Positions 19,701 through 28,706 of a stretch of DNA of 64,000 bases are shown piece by piece. The translations under genes were made by a program, and so were the position numbers. The stretch is taken from positions 62,001 to 126,000 of the forward strand of contig JAFPZK010000078.1 in the NCBI GenBank assembly GCA_017417315.1. The letters run 5' to 3'. This DNA is from Bacteroidales bacterium. Its GTDB lineage: Bacteria > Bacteroidota > Bacteroidia > Bacteroidales > UBA3824. Below the pieces are notes generated by a model. It made no database searches, was not told where the DNA came from, and saw nothing but the letters and a program-made list of their open reading frames with translations. Within the stretch, counting starts at the first letter, position 1. Each line of letters opens with the position of its first letter.

Positions 19701-22298
19701 GGTTTCGGGAAGTTTCAATCCCAAATAATAATCGTATGGATAAACGTCAACCGAAAAACCGTCAACCGAAAACGCACCGCCCCTTTCAAAAACTTTTACT
19801 TCGTAAAAAGCCTTCATTTTATTAGGATAATTGCGCCAAGTTTTGGTTGAAAATTCGTCAGTTATCTGACCGTTACCGCTTTCATTCAATACGCCTTCGC
19901 CGATTTCCTGCATATAAGTGTCCAAATAAGGACCTTTGACATTGCTGAAAGTATAATCCTTGAATTTATCAAACTTCAATTCAGAGGCTCTTAACGACCT
20001 GCTGACATGGAATTTCAAGTTTGCAGCCGTTGCACCGTGCAACCATGACGACTTGATTCTCAAAACGTTACCTTTGCTTGTAAGAACGTCTTTGTTGAAG
20101 TCGGCAAAAATTTTCAATCGGTTAGGTTTGATATTTTCAACACGCAAACTCTTACGGAAAGATGAGTTTCCGCAGGTTACGACAGCCTCGTAATTGCCCG
20201 TTACGGCATCGTCAGCAGTCTTGAAATTGAATACGTAAAAATTAGACGGATTTTTTGTAACCGTTTCTTTTACAATTTGTTGCGACAAAGAATTTCTTAC
20301 CTCCAAGGTTATCGGAAAACCATCAGGCAATGCTTTTTCGGTTTCTTCTTTCAAAATGAAACTCAAATGTATTGAATCTCCCGGTCTCCAAACGCCTCTT
20401 TCTCCGTAAAGATAACCTCTAAGACCGTCCGTTACCTCTACGCCAGAAACGTCAAACTTACTCATAGACAATGAATTACCGTCTTCAAGTTTCAGATAGT
20501 TAGCCTCATTGCCGCTTCTTGCAACGGCAATGTAAGCCTTTTTCGGGTCTTTGAAGACAGCCTTACCTTCGCCGTCGGTAGTAGCCCGCTCCAAAAGTTG
20601 CTGCTGATAACCGTAAATTTCAACGGTTGCGCCGCTGACGGGTTTTGCCGTCCTAAGGTCAGTCGCAAAAACCGAAAGCGAATTATCAGGCGATTTTTTA
20701 GCAATCATTCCGATATTTGTCGCCAAAATGCACTGTTCGATAAATCTTTCTTTTTGATAGTACATTTTGTAACACGGATTGTTTTCGTTTCGCCAATTAT
20801 AACCCGCACCCGAATAATAATTGTTGTCGATACCGTAATATCTGTCATAATTGTCAAAATCCTTAATGTCAACATCTTGCTCGTCAGAACAATCGTCGCC
20901 GCCGCCGCAAGTGTCGCAATCAAAAATAGCCTGTGATTTTCTGAACGAAATTTTTATGTCGTAAATCGTTCCGGGTTCCGAATTGATAAGTTTTGACAAT
21001 TCAAGATAATATCTGCCCCATTCTCTTGTCTTTGCATCGTCCTCTTCGGCAATGTGAACGGTTTTTCTTAAAACAGGAACACCCGTTCTTTCAAGATTGC
21101 TTTCGTTCCAATAGTCGCTGTAATCGCGAATATAACTTAAAATATTGTTTTCCAACACTTTAATAATCGTAACGTCTACCGCTTTAAGATTTACGGCTTC
21201 AAACGGATAAACAAGACCGTTTTCGCCTTCGGGCAAAATCAAACCCGTCTTAACGGTACGAACTTGCGGTTTCTGCGGTTCAAAATCCGCCGTAAACGTT
21301 TTACTTTCAGAAAGTTTTACGCCCAAAGCGTTCTGAATACCTTCTGCAACCGTAACTTGAACCTCACCGCGTTGTTTCAGTGCCGGAAAAACATTAATGC
21401 AATTATCCTCTACTTGAAGTTTTATTTCGTTACCGCCGCCTCTGCCGTTGTCAAAAAACGTTACGAGACCGTCTATATTCTGATTTTCTTTCAACGGGTC
21501 AGAAAACATAATTTTAAGACTTTGTGTCGGAGCGTTAACGACCTCTATTTTATCAATTCTAAACTCATTGATAGCGGGAATTTCAATAGTTTTTTCTCCT
21601 TTTGTCTTAGCACCGATTTTAGAGCCGTCATATTTTATGACGAGATTTTCCGAATTATCATAACGCTGAATGCTGTCGATAGAAAAAACAAAATTCTGAC
21701 TTTTATCTTCAATTTCGCGGAAATTAATATTGATTGGTTTGCCGGCATATTCTGCTGAAACCAAGCGTTTTATGTTTTGTAAATCTTCATAATCGGCAGT
21801 TCTTACCGAACCCGAAACCGACTGATATTTAAGCGTTTTTTTGTCGGTAGTGGTCTGACTTTCAATCAAGACCTTCATGTCTTGTTTTATAACCGAAAAA
21901 CCGAAAACAAATTTCTTTAAACGTTTTTCGTCTAAGTTTACGAGTTTGCCCAAATTGAACTCGGCAACGTAATCCTGAGAATTTTTGAAACCTTTGTCAG
22001 GAGTAAATTCGATTGTTCTCTCATCGGTGAATTTACAACTACCGCTTACGCCCGGATAAAATTTTAATAAATTACCCGCTTTGGCATCTTTGTCAATTTT
22101 TTGAGCCAAATCGCTGTTTAACACGATTTTAACGGTACTATTTTTATTAATCATACCGTTAGTGTAGGCTGAAATATACCTTGCAAATTCTACGTCTAAG
22201 GCATTGATTTCAGGCTTTGAGCCTCTAAAAGCCGCCAACAGGATAACTCCTAAGACGACAACTAATGCTCCTAAGATTATAAGTCGCTTCTTTGTCAT
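16752..22298 (-). CDS. Bacterial alpha-2-macroglobulin without thioester
   Basis: 1848 residues, membrane-anchored by an N-terminal helix (about 6-26) rather than a lipobox. Macroglobulin-like domains fill the first two thirds. The stretch VTDGLRGYLYGERGVWRPGD near residue 625 is the family signature (YLYTDRGVYRPGE type). A bait-like region, the A2M domain (MPKYIGSVRAMVVAGNGKAFG near 1210) and an alpha-helical thioester-like domain (about 1390-1690) follow. The canonical GCxEQ thioester is replaced by YPYESLYSTASR near residue 1400, so it cannot trap proteases covalently; the YfaS-type subfamily is similar. An unusual acidic Cys/Gly/Asp/Tyr-rich insert (CDTCGGGDDCSDEQD) lies near residue 460. 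No pbpC neighbour is present; the next gene upstream is a serine-hydrolase fusion 76 bp away. Confidence 0.88.
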   Translation of the reverse strand: MTKKRLIILGALVVVLGVILLAAFRGSKPEINALDVEFARYISAYTNGMINKNSTVKIVLNSDLAQKIDKDAKAGNLLKFYPGVSGSCKFTDERTIEFTPDKGFKNSQDYVAEFNLGKLVNLDEKRLKKFVFGFSVIKQDMKVLIESQTTTDKKTLKYQSVSGSVRTADYEDLQNIKRLVSAEYAGKPININFREIEDKSQNFVFSIDSIQRYDNSENLVIKYDGSKIGAKTKGEKTIEIPAINEFRIDKIEVVNAPTQSLKIMFSDPLKENQNIDGLVTFFDNGRGGGNEIKLQVEDNCINVFPALKQRGEVQVTVAEGIQNALGVKLSESKTFTADFEPQKPQVRTVKTGLILPEGENGLVYPFEAVNLKAVDVTIIKVLENNILSYIRDYSDYWNESNLERTGVPVLRKTVHIAEEDDAKTREWGRYYLELSKLINSEPGTIYDIKISFRKSQAIFDCDTCGGGDDCSDEQDVDIKDFDNYDRYYGIDNNYYSGAGYNWRNENNPCYKMYYQKERFIEQCILATNIGMIAKKSPDNSLSVFATDLRTAKPVSGATVEIYGYQQQLLERATTDGEGKAVFKDPKKAYIAVARSGNEANYLKLEDGNSLSMSKFDVSGVEVTDGLRGYLYGERGVWRPGDSIHLSFILKEETEKALPDGFPITLEVRNSLSQQIVKETVTKNPSNFYVFNFKTADDAVTGNYEAVVTCGNSSFRKSLRVENIKPNRLKIFADFNKDVLTSKGNVLRIKSSWLHGATAANLKFHVSRSLRASELKFDKFKDYTFSNVKGPYLDTYMQEIGEGVLNESGNGQITDEFSTKTWRNYPNKMKAFYEVKVFERGGAFSVDGFSVDVYPYDYYLGLKLPETDGRCLEVNKNYTVDLVAVTNKGELDSKPHKIAVRFIKLKWQYWYDSDNYISDYDSQVLSGDTLMINGKAKFQFSAQYPDWGRYMIEVVDMTNGVCASEIFFMDWPDSFGRSPMLSQGSTVVELTSDKKVYNVGETVKVNIPAPEDSRALISIETSSKVLRNQWINAKAGNTEFEFKVDEKMVPGVYVFVTLLQPHGQTVNDLPIRMYGVLPVNVEDEKTKLQPVITMTDKIEAESDVQITVSEKDSKTMTYTIALVDDGILDLTHFKTPDAWKTFYSRPSLKIRTFDMYDNVIGAFGGKIEKIFSIGGDDENGGSSSSKANNFETVVKFLGPFTYTGQKRTHTIKMPKYIGSVRAMVVAGNGKAFGSAEKTVTVTKPLMIFATTPRLLSTSEKFSLPVTVFTGEDKIKDVKLSIKASDGFKAVGETVKELTFDGKGEQCPYFELETSDLPSVGKIEITATSGSYKSDYTLKVEIRQPNVKSQQTISKLIEQGQTVEIPFDAIGRKNTNTGKINVGAIMPFNIDYHLAEVENYPYESLYSTASRGLAFLYASKMSDMPAGRKDTVESIIKRAIEKVYDYQSVSGGLSYWRNYSYTDVYITNYAGHFMCEAQKAGYAVKKDFIDKWKKYQKQKAESWTPDNSASYGIQAYRLYTLALCNEALTGQMNRLKQMKNLTDEAIIYLSGAYALSSKADAGKKLLSPIVKKGGYDRAVKLLVLCDLNDKNTAFEVAKKLSDELNSEYYWAPLNYEALSVFALGKYFEKYKPASKITCSYAFNSGAQQEINSEKLFVSNDLKFNSEGQQVVKFTNKSSGQLYVEILNQGIPEAGNEKAESSVLTAQVKYLDNDGKVISPETLKQGTEFTAAVTIKNPSGEYIDNLVITEMFASGWEIDNAILESGSGDDDDEDYDDYYYRPSSYSIQYTDVRDDRKYTYFSLRSKGEITFKTRLVAAYQGEFYLPGVICEKLDDNKIFVKTKGKKVKVVE

Positions 22299-22374
22299 AA
22301 TTTAAAGATTTTAAACTGTTTAAATATACGCAAAGAAAACAAAAAAAATTGTACAAAACAAATTTTTTTCTTGG

Positions 22375-24897
22375 TCATATTCCTAATCCGTCATAAACCG
22401 CCTGACAAATTTTTTGACGGATTTTTAAAGTGTTGATTTTGTTATTATTAGCCTTCGGATAAACCCTGTTTGACAAAAATACGATAACGATGTTATTTTC
22501 GGGGTCTGCCCAAGCGCACGTCCCCGTAAAGCCCGTATGACCGAAAGTTGTAGCGGGCGCACTCAAAGCCGCATATTTCGAGGGTGCCATATCAAAGCCC
22601 AAAGCCCTTCCCGTTGAAGGCTGACGCGAGGTGAATTTTTCAACCGTCAACGAATCCAAATAACGTCTTCCTCCGTAAACGCCTTTGTTCAAAAACATTT
22701 GAAACAAAATTCCGAGGTCGTGCGCCGAAGAAAACAGACCCGCATTGCCCGAAACTCCGCCTAAAAGTGCCGCTGACGGGTCATGCACGTCGCCGCAAAT
22801 CGGTTTTCCCGTCCAAGAATTTTTTTCAGTCGGGGCAATTTTATAATTGCTGAAATACTTATAAGGAGTGTAACAAGTATTTTTCATGCCCAGCGGTGCG
22901 TAAAATTTTTCAGTCAAAAACTCGTCAGATTTTCTATGCAAAATATTTTCACCCGCTAATTGAAGCAAAATCATATTTGCGTCAGAATATTGATAAGTTT
23001 TTTTGTCAGAAACTTTCATACGCATAATCGAATTATAAACGGTATCGGCGTAATTTTTTCTGAGCCAGATATTTTCGCAAACACGTATTTCCGCGCTGTC
23101 TTTAATAAAATGGTCAGAATAAAATTCGTTGAACATAATTTTTTCTAAATCCGACCCCGAAACCGAATCTATATTCACGTTATTTTCTCTGACATAACGC
23201 TTTACCGCATACGGAGAATTTGCATAACGGTAAACCGGCACATTCGGCGAAATTCCGCTTCTATGCTCCAAAACGGATTGCACCGAAACATCATAAACCG
23301 TTGTATTGGGAATTTTTTCAACGTCTGTCCAGTCGATAGGGGTCTCGAAATATTTTCCGAGTTTTTCTTTTGTGTCAAGAAGTTTCTCGCCCGTCAAATA
23401 CATTGCCATAACCGTTGCCGCCGAAATTTTCGTCAAAGAAGCAATGTCATAAATATCGTCGGTGTTGACGGGTTTTGAGTCAATATCGTATGTAAAATAT
23501 CCGAATGCTTTGTTAACCAATACTTTATTGTCTTTGCACACAAAAACCTGACAACCCGGAAAACAGCGGTTAACAATAGCAAACTTTACGATAGAGTCAA
23601 TCGTATCGCAATAATTCTTTTTGAAAACTCCGTCTTGAAGATACTGTAAACGTGTCGGCAAAAGCATTACGGAAGTCCCTTTTTTAATGTTGGAAAAACC
23701 CTCTAACGGAAATTTTCCGCAAACCGTTATGCCTCCGAAAACCGCCTGAGCCGCCAAATCTCCTGACAAATAATTGTTTCCGAAAACCTGCAAAACAGAC
23801 TTTGACTCCAACAATTTCAAATTGTCTTCGTTATCAAAATTAACAAGGCACGAATGAGAATTTCTTAAAGCCGGTCTCAGGAGATTTATAATTTCTTTAT
23901 CCTCTAATTTGCAATTAATCAAGAAGATAGTGTTTTTCTTGATAGTTTCTTTAATAACGCCTTTTGTTTCTAAAAGTGTCGGATTACAGTAATAATAATC
24001 TGGTTTACAATAACTTGCAGCCCTTGACAAAAATCCGCTCTGACGCAGACCTCCGATTTGAATCACGGTTAAGTTTTCCAAATCCTTAACGGGAAGAAAT
24101 TTTGAATCGTTTTTAACGCAAGTTATTGATTTTAAAGCCGATAAAACAGCCGCTTTATTTGTAGAAATTCTTTCGGACGAAATATTATCAAACGAATATT
24201 GATATTTTTTGCGCAAAATACGCAAAACTTTGTCGTCAACGGCATTTTGTAAAATGTGCTTTTTATCTTTTTCAAGAAGTTTTTTTGCCTCGCTGACAAT
24301 AATTTCGGGGCTGATATTGCCCATAATTAATTCGTCAGAAGAGAGTAACAAATCTTTAAGATTGTCAGTTTTCAGAATGTTTGCAACCGAAAATCCGCTC
24401 ATGGCATTAACGGAAACTTTATCGGAATATTTACCTTCAACGGTGTTTACGCCGATACTTTGTAGAGTGTCGGCAATAAAAGAGGAATAATTTTTCAAAA
24501 CTGTTTCGTCTTCGCCGGAAGCCGCAACAGCATACGGATTCATATAATTAGGCAAATCCGTCATCGGGCGTGAAATGTCACAAATATTAAAAAGAGGTAC
24601 TGCGGAGTTTTGAGAAAAATACTCAACGTCTTTTTTCAAAGCGGTAAAATTTTCCGCATTATAATAAATGCCCGAGGGCAACAATCCTAAAAAATCGGGC
24701 TTTTTATCCCTCGAATCAAAGATGTAGAGTTGAAGTATTTTATCTTCAACACTCATCTTCGAGAAAACACTGTCTGCAAGCGTAAGACCATGAATATCAG
24801 AAACATAATTTTCACTTTTACCGCTATGTGCAAAAGTAAAAACAAATACCGGCAACAAAACCGCCGACAAAACCGCCGCAAAAATTTTCTTTTTCAT
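22375..24897 (-). CDS. Degenerate GH3-like domain fused to a beta-lactamase-type serine hydrolase
   Basis: 840 residues with an N-terminal signal peptide. Residues about 35-400 match the layout of a GH3/NagZ protein (MSVEDKILQLYIF at the start, a Rossmann-like second part with LTVIQIGG). They lack the KHFPGHGD and RSFGED signatures, so this half is probably not catalytic. The C-terminal half (about 410-840) is a class C beta-lactamase/DD-peptidase fold with SxxK in ASLTKISA (S487, K490), YSDAN (Y637) and a late HTG. Intact GH3/serine-hydrolase fusions occur in Bacteroidota and are thought to act on peptidoglycan fragments. The start codon follows the queA stop directly (0 bp), so the two are co-transcribed. 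Confidence 0.8.
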   Translation of the reverse strand: MKKKIFAAVLSAVLLPVFVFTFAHSGKSENYVSDIHGLTLADSVFSKMSVEDKILQLYIFDSRDKKPDFLGLLPSGIYYNAENFTALKKDVEYFSQNSAVPLFNICDISRPMTDLPNYMNPYAVAASGEDETVLKNYSSFIADTLQSIGVNTVEGKYSDKVSVNAMSGFSVANILKTDNLKDLLLSSDELIMGNISPEIIVSEAKKLLEKDKKHILQNAVDDKVLRILRKKYQYSFDNISSERISTNKAAVLSALKSITCVKNDSKFLPVKDLENLTVIQIGGLRQSGFLSRAASYCKPDYYYCNPTLLETKGVIKETIKKNTIFLINCKLEDKEIINLLRPALRNSHSCLVNFDNEDNLKLLESKSVLQVFGNNYLSGDLAAQAVFGGITVCGKFPLEGFSNIKKGTSVMLLPTRLQYLQDGVFKKNYCDTIDSIVKFAIVNRCFPGCQVFVCKDNKVLVNKAFGYFTYDIDSKPVNTDDIYDIASLTKISAATVMAMYLTGEKLLDTKEKLGKYFETPIDWTDVEKIPNTTVYDVSVQSVLEHRSGISPNVPVYRYANSPYAVKRYVRENNVNIDSVSGSDLEKIMFNEFYSDHFIKDSAEIRVCENIWLRKNYADTVYNSIMRMKVSDKKTYQYSDANMILLQLAGENILHRKSDEFLTEKFYAPLGMKNTCYTPYKYFSNYKIAPTEKNSWTGKPICGDVHDPSAALLGGVSGNAGLFSSAHDLGILFQMFLNKGVYGGRRYLDSLTVEKFTSRQPSTGRALGFDMAPSKYAALSAPATTFGHTGFTGTCAWADPENNIVIVFLSNRVYPKANNNKINTLKIRQKICQAVYDGLGI

Positions 24898-26103
24898 TTA
24901 CTCTAATTTTTCTATTTGCAAAAAACAACTGTCGCCGTAACTCAAAAATCTGAAATTGTTGTTTAATGCGTAATCGTAAATTTTTTTCCAGTTTTCACCG
25001 ACAGCCGCCGCAACAAGCAACAAAAGAGTACTTTGCGGTTGATGAAAATTCGTGATAATATTTTTTACGATTCGGTATTTGTACCCCGGACAAATCATTA
25101 TCGAAGTAGCAGCCTTAAATTTTTCTTCTCCGTTTTTTTCGATATAATCAATAATTGCACGGATTGCCGTCTCCGGTTTTTCATTTGCCTCCATTTCATA
25201 ACATTCCCATTGCGAGATTGTCTCAGGGTTTTCACCTTTCAGAATTTTGATTCCCGACCAATAAAGTGTCTCCAAAGTTCGTACCGAAGTAGTACCGACG
25301 GCGGTAATTTTTGAAGAAAATTTCAAAATTTTTTCAAGCGTTGTTTTGCTGACCTCAAAGACCTCGCGGTGCATTTCATGCGAGCCGATTTCTTCCGCTT
25401 TTACGGGCTTAAAAGTACCTGCTCCGACATGCAAAGTAAGTTCTGCTTTTTCGCATTTCAGGTTTTCTAAAAGTTGCGGCGTAAAGTGCAGACCGGCGGT
25501 CGGCGCGGCAACAGAGCCTTTGAAATGCGAATAAACGGTTTGATAATCTTGATTATCAGATTCTTCGGCTTTGCGGTTTAAATACGGCGGAATAGGAATT
25601 TGTCCGGCAATGTCGATTATGTCAGAAAAAGTATAATCGCCCGTCCACATAAATTTTACGATAACCTCGCCGCCTAAGACTTCCTTTTTTTCAGCCTCAA
25701 AAATTATGGTTTCGTTGTTATAAAAAAATTCGCGTTTAAGATTAAAATTTTTCCAACGTTTCAGATTTCCCGCCAAACACTTCCATTGACATGAATTTTT
25801 AGCGGCAAAATTATTTTCGTAATCAACTGGCAAAAAAGGTTCGAGACAAAAAATCTCTATTCTCGCACCGTTTTCGTTGAAAAATTCCAAACGTGCGGGA
25901 ATAACTTTCGTGTTGTTTACCACCAAAAGAGAGTCTTTTTCTAACAATTCTTCAACGTCTGAAAATATGCCTTCGGTGATTGTTTTATTGTTGTAAATCA
26001 ATAGTTTACATTTGTCCCTTTCTTTTAGCGGGAACTTTGCTATTTTTTCGTCAGGCAGATTATAAGTGTAATCTGCTATTTTTATCGATTGTTGAGGTAT
26101 CAT
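24898..26103 (-). CDS. queA: S-adenosylmethionine:tRNA ribosyltransferase-isomerase
   Basis: 401 residues. QueA transfers and isomerises the ribosyl part of SAM onto preQ1 in tRNA to make epoxyqueuosine at the wobble base of Asp, Asn, His and Tyr tRNAs. Family motifs are clear: LLVVNNTKVIPARL, GSVAAPTAGLHFT, LHVGAGTFKPVK, AVGTTSVRTLE and FHQPQSTLLLLVAA. The length is typical to slightly long, with an insert near residues 110-150. It is read into the GH3/serine hydrolase gene with no gap, a pairing with no obvious functional link. A minus-strand TAATTTTG at 26158-26151 may be its promoter. Confidence 0.95.
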   Translation of the reverse strand: MIPQQSIKIADYTYNLPDEKIAKFPLKERDKCKLLIYNNKTITEGIFSDVEELLEKDSLLVVNNTKVIPARLEFFNENGARIEIFCLEPFLPVDYENNFAAKNSCQWKCLAGNLKRWKNFNLKREFFYNNETIIFEAEKKEVLGGEVIVKFMWTGDYTFSDIIDIAGQIPIPPYLNRKAEESDNQDYQTVYSHFKGSVAAPTAGLHFTPQLLENLKCEKAELTLHVGAGTFKPVKAEEIGSHEMHREVFEVSKTTLEKILKFSSKITAVGTTSVRTLETLYWSGIKILKGENPETISQWECYEMEANEKPETAIRAIIDYIEKNGEEKFKAATSIMICPGYKYRIVKNIITNFHQPQSTLLLLVAAAVGENWKKIYDYALNNNFRFLSYGDSCFLQIEKLE

Positions 26104-26150
26104 TTTTTTCTTAAAACATTTTTTTTAAAAAACTGAAAAAAAAATTTGCG

Positions 26151-26196
26151 CAAAATTAAAAAAAATTGATTTCTTTTGAAAATTTATTTACATTTG
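26151..26196. promoter_or_regulatory. Divergent promoters of queA and the DUF2027-Smr gene
   Basis: On the plus strand TTG (26166-26168), a 20 bp spacer and TACATTTG (26189-26196) fit the Bacteroidota consensus and would start transcription about 15 nt before ATG 26217. On the minus strand TAATTTTG (26158-26151) serves queA. The two elements are interleaved, so the promoters may compete. Confidence 0.6.
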
Positions 26197-26216
26197 CAAA
26201 AAAAATTACAGCGATT

Positions 26217-27254
26217 ATGAATTTCAAAACAGGAGATAAAGTTAAGTTTCTTAACGAAAACGATCACGGCACGGTAACCAAAGTTATGAATAACGGCATC
26301 GTCATGGTGCTAAACAGCGATGATTTTGAAGTCCCGGTTCAAGCCTCAGAACTTATTCTTGACGGCTCTCAACCCGCTCAACAGCCTTCTCTACCACAAC
26401 CGAAACCTCAACCCAAAATCGTTGAAGTTGAAAAACCAAAGCCCGTCGCAATCAATAGCCCCAAAACCGAAGAACGCGACAGTTACGGCTTTTATATAGG
26501 TTTTGTTCCACAAGAAGGCAAAAATAATTTACAAGCCGATTTAGAAATGTATTTGATTAACGACAGCAGTTTTAGGGTTTTGTATAATTTTATGCGACCG
26601 AAAGACAAAAACAAAAACCTTGTCAATACAATTTCCGGCATTTTGGAACCTGACACCAAAGAGTACATAGAAACCGTCAAAAGAGACAACCTAAATAATT
26701 TGTCTTCGTTTAAATTTCAATTTTTGTACTCTATGGACACGCCTCACACCGTAAGGCAGCCGGAAGAGTTTGACGTAAAAATTTCGCCGCAAAAATTCTT
26801 CATAGCAAATTATTACAAACCTAATGATTTCTTTGACGAAAACGCCGTTATTATTACAATCAAAGAAAATTCTCTGATGAACGAAGCGATAAAAAAGATT
26901 TCGGATTTTTCTGCCGAAAAGGACAAAGATTTGTCGCGACCGAGGCTGAAAGTCGTAAAAAAACAAACCGAAAAAGAAGAAGTTGACTTGCATCTTGTAG
27001 AACTTCTTGACGATGACAGAGGTATGTCGCCGAAAGAAAAACTCGATTATCAAATAAAAGTTTTCAGAGAAAAACTTGACGAATATATCAAAAATCCGCA
27101 CGTTAAAAAAGTGGTTTTTATTCACGGCAAAGGCAACGGAACTCTCAAAACCGAAATCCGCAGATGTCTTGACCTCTATTACAAAAGGTATCAATATCAG
27201 GACGCTTCGTTTGAAGAATACGGCGGAGGTGCAACATTGGTATACGTTAAATAA
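26217..27254 (+). CDS. DUF2027 and Smr domain protein
   Basis: 345 residues from ATG 26217. An upstream in-frame codon at 26166 falls inside the promoter and is rejected. An N-terminal SH3-like segment (FKTGDKVKFLNENDHGTV) is followed by a Pro/Gln linker (about 75-95), a beta-rich DUF2027 region (about 105-230) and a C-terminal Smr domain with VDLHLVELL and the HGKGNGTLKTEIRR motif. Smr domains bind or nick branched nucleic acid or act on stalled ribosomes; MutS2 carries one too. This architecture is common in Bacteroidota and of unknown function. It stands alone with its own promoter. Confidence 0.88.
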   Translation: MNFKTGDKVKFLNENDHGTVTKVMNNGIVMVLNSDDFEVPVQASELILDGSQPAQQPSLPQPKPQPKIVEVEKPKPVAINSPKTEERDSYGFYIGFVPQEGKNNLQADLEMYLINDSSFRVLYNFMRPKDKNKNLVNTISGILEPDTKEYIETVKRDNLNNLSSFKFQFLYSMDTPHTVRQPEEFDVKISPQKFFIANYYKPNDFFDENAVIITIKENSLMNEAIKKISDFSAEKDKDLSRPRLKVVKKQTEKEEVDLHLVELLDDDRGMSPKEKLDYQIKVFREKLDEYIKNPHVKKVVFIHGKGNGTLKTEIRRCLDLYYKRYQYQDASFEEYGGGATLVYVK

Positions 27255-27261
27255 AAAAAAC

Positions 27262-27293
27262 TTTGTTTTTTTGAAAAAACGGTGCTATATTTG
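27262..27293 (+). promoter_or_regulatory. Bacteroidota-type promoter of the lipoprotein/ABC/T9SS-cargo operon
   Basis: TTTG (27262-27265), a 20 bp spacer and TATATTTG (27286-27293) are an exact match to the phylum consensus. Start would be near 27300, leaving about 27 nt before ATG 27327. Confidence 0.75.
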
Positions 27294-27326
27294 CGGTAAT
27301 TATTTTTTAAAAAAACAACGGATAAA

Positions 27327-28256
27327 ATGATATTATCGGCTAAAAAATATTGCGGTTATTTGCTGGCAACCGGCATTTTTTTTTCATCATGTGCCGGAAA
27401 TGCCGGCGGTGGGAAAACAAACACGGAAACTGATACAAACAAAAACAATCAGACCGTGCAATTAGACCCGAACAAATCCGCTATCGTAAAAATAAATAAC
27501 AGACTTTTCAGCGTACCGTCGCCTTTGCAACTTGCAGGTTTTTTAAAAGAAATCAATCTGCCTTTCAAGAAAGAACTTCTAAGCGATGCTTCGGCACGGC
27601 AGAATTATACAACAAGTTTCAAACAAGCCTTAAACACAGGCGTTTACGGTGCAGATTTAGGTTATATCAACGTATACGACCAACTGCCGGAAGCGGCTGC
27701 GTATTTCAGCGCGGTAAGGTTTTTGACCTCGGAACTCGGTATTTTAAACTCTTTCAACCAAGAGACTATCAGCAGAATAGAAAAAAACAGCGGAGACAAA
27801 GACTCTCTGCTTTATATCGCCTCGCTGATTTATCGGGAATCCGACTATTACCTTACTAATTCGGACAGAAACGAAATAGGCGCACTTATAATCGCGGGCG
27901 GTTGGGTAGAGTCTCTTTACCTGATGACAAACTCTTGTCCGTCAAACGGATACAACAAAAAATTAGGCGAACTTATTTGCGAACAAAAACACCCGTTAAA
28001 CAATCTGATAGAGTTGTTGAGACCGTATTACGGAAAACTAAACAACGTAAGTTACGATACGTTTTTGGAAAATTTGTCGGATTTGGCGGGAATTTTTGAC
28101 GAAATAAACGTTAAATACACTTTCAAGGACACAAAAACAGACGAAAATAAAAAACTTACCGTTATCAACAGCGAATCAATCGCCACATTGGAGGCGGCAC
28201 AAATAGAGGTCATAAAAACAAAAATCACAAAACTTAGAAACGAAATAATACAATAA
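27327..28256 (+). CDS. Lipoprotein of unknown function, first gene of ABC operon
   Basis: 309 residues. The signal peptide ends in FFSSC, with lipidation near Cys22, followed by a Gly/Thr/Asn-rich flexible linker. The mature part is mostly helical (for example SVPSPLQLAGFLKEINLPF, EAAAYFSAVRFLTSELGIL, IEVIKTKITKLRNEI), a pattern seen in conserved Bacteroidota envelope lipoproteins without assigned function. Two bases separate it from the next gene, and an excellent promoter lies directly upstream, so it heads a four-gene operon that includes an ABCG-type transporter. No motif recognised. Confidence 0.75.
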   Translation: MILSAKKYCGYLLATGIFFSSCAGNAGGGKTNTETDTNKNNQTVQLDPNKSAIVKINNRLFSVPSPLQLAGFLKEINLPFKKELLSDASARQNYTTSFKQALNTGVYGADLGYINVYDQLPEAAAYFSAVRFLTSELGILNSFNQETISRIEKNSGDKDSLLYIASLIYRESDYYLTNSDRNEIGALIIAGGWVESLYLMTNSCPSNGYNKKLGELICEQKHPLNNLIELLRPYYGKLNNVSYDTFLENLSDLAGIFDEINVKYTFKDTKTDENKKLTVINSESIATLEAAQIEVIKTKITKLRNEIIQ

Positions 28257-28258
28257 AA

Positions 28259-28675
28259 ATGAAAATCATATTAATTTCGGTAATATTGACGTTTTTTACG
28301 ATCTTGAAGGTTGAGGCTCAGGCAGATACGCTTATGAAATTCTGCGCCACACATATTCCTTCAAGTTATGTCAGCGACGGACAGGTTTATCAAACCCCCG
28401 TATCCGAGGGCGAGACGGCTGAATTTGCCTTAACTTTCTATGGCGGAAGTACTTACAGAATAGCCGCATGCGCCGGCATAGAAGACGGAAACCTTACGTT
28501 TTCGCTTTACGATAAGGACAGAAACGAACTTTTCAGCAGCACCGACCATGATAACGCCCCGTTTTGGGATTTCAAATTTACCTCTACCGTAGAGTGTTAT
28601 TTGGAGGCGCAAATATCTCCGGAATCCACAGTGAAAAGTGCTTTCGCAATAATTCTGATAGGCTTCAAAAACTAA
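28259..28675 (+). CDS. Small secreted beta-rich protein of unknown function
   Basis: 138 residues with a signal peptide (about 1-21, ending VEAQ). The mature part looks like a single beta-sandwich (SEGETAEFALTFYGGSTYRI, GNLTFSLYDKDRNELFSS, WDFKFTSTVECYLEAQI), similar in feel to bacterial pre-peptidase C-type domains, but this is only a resemblance. Three cysteines are present. The gene lies 2 bp after the lipoprotein and 31 bp before the ABC transporter gene, so it is probably co-expressed with them. The C-terminus (AFAIILIGFKN) is hydrophobic. Confidence 0.7.
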   Translation: MKIILISVILTFFTILKVEAQADTLMKFCATHIPSSYVSDGQVYQTPVSEGETAEFALTFYGGSTYRIAACAGIEDGNLTFSLYDKDRNELFSSTDHDNAPFWDFKFTSTVECYLEAQISPESTVKSAFAIILIGFKN

Positions 28676-28706
28676 AAAAGCGTAACAAAATAAACCACAC
28701 AACACA

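Noticed and set aside
21264..21758. 164-codon plus-strand frame in the alpha-2-macroglobulin gene
   Set aside because: Shadow of the large minus-strand gene, rich in Phe/Asn/Lys without any domain or promoter.
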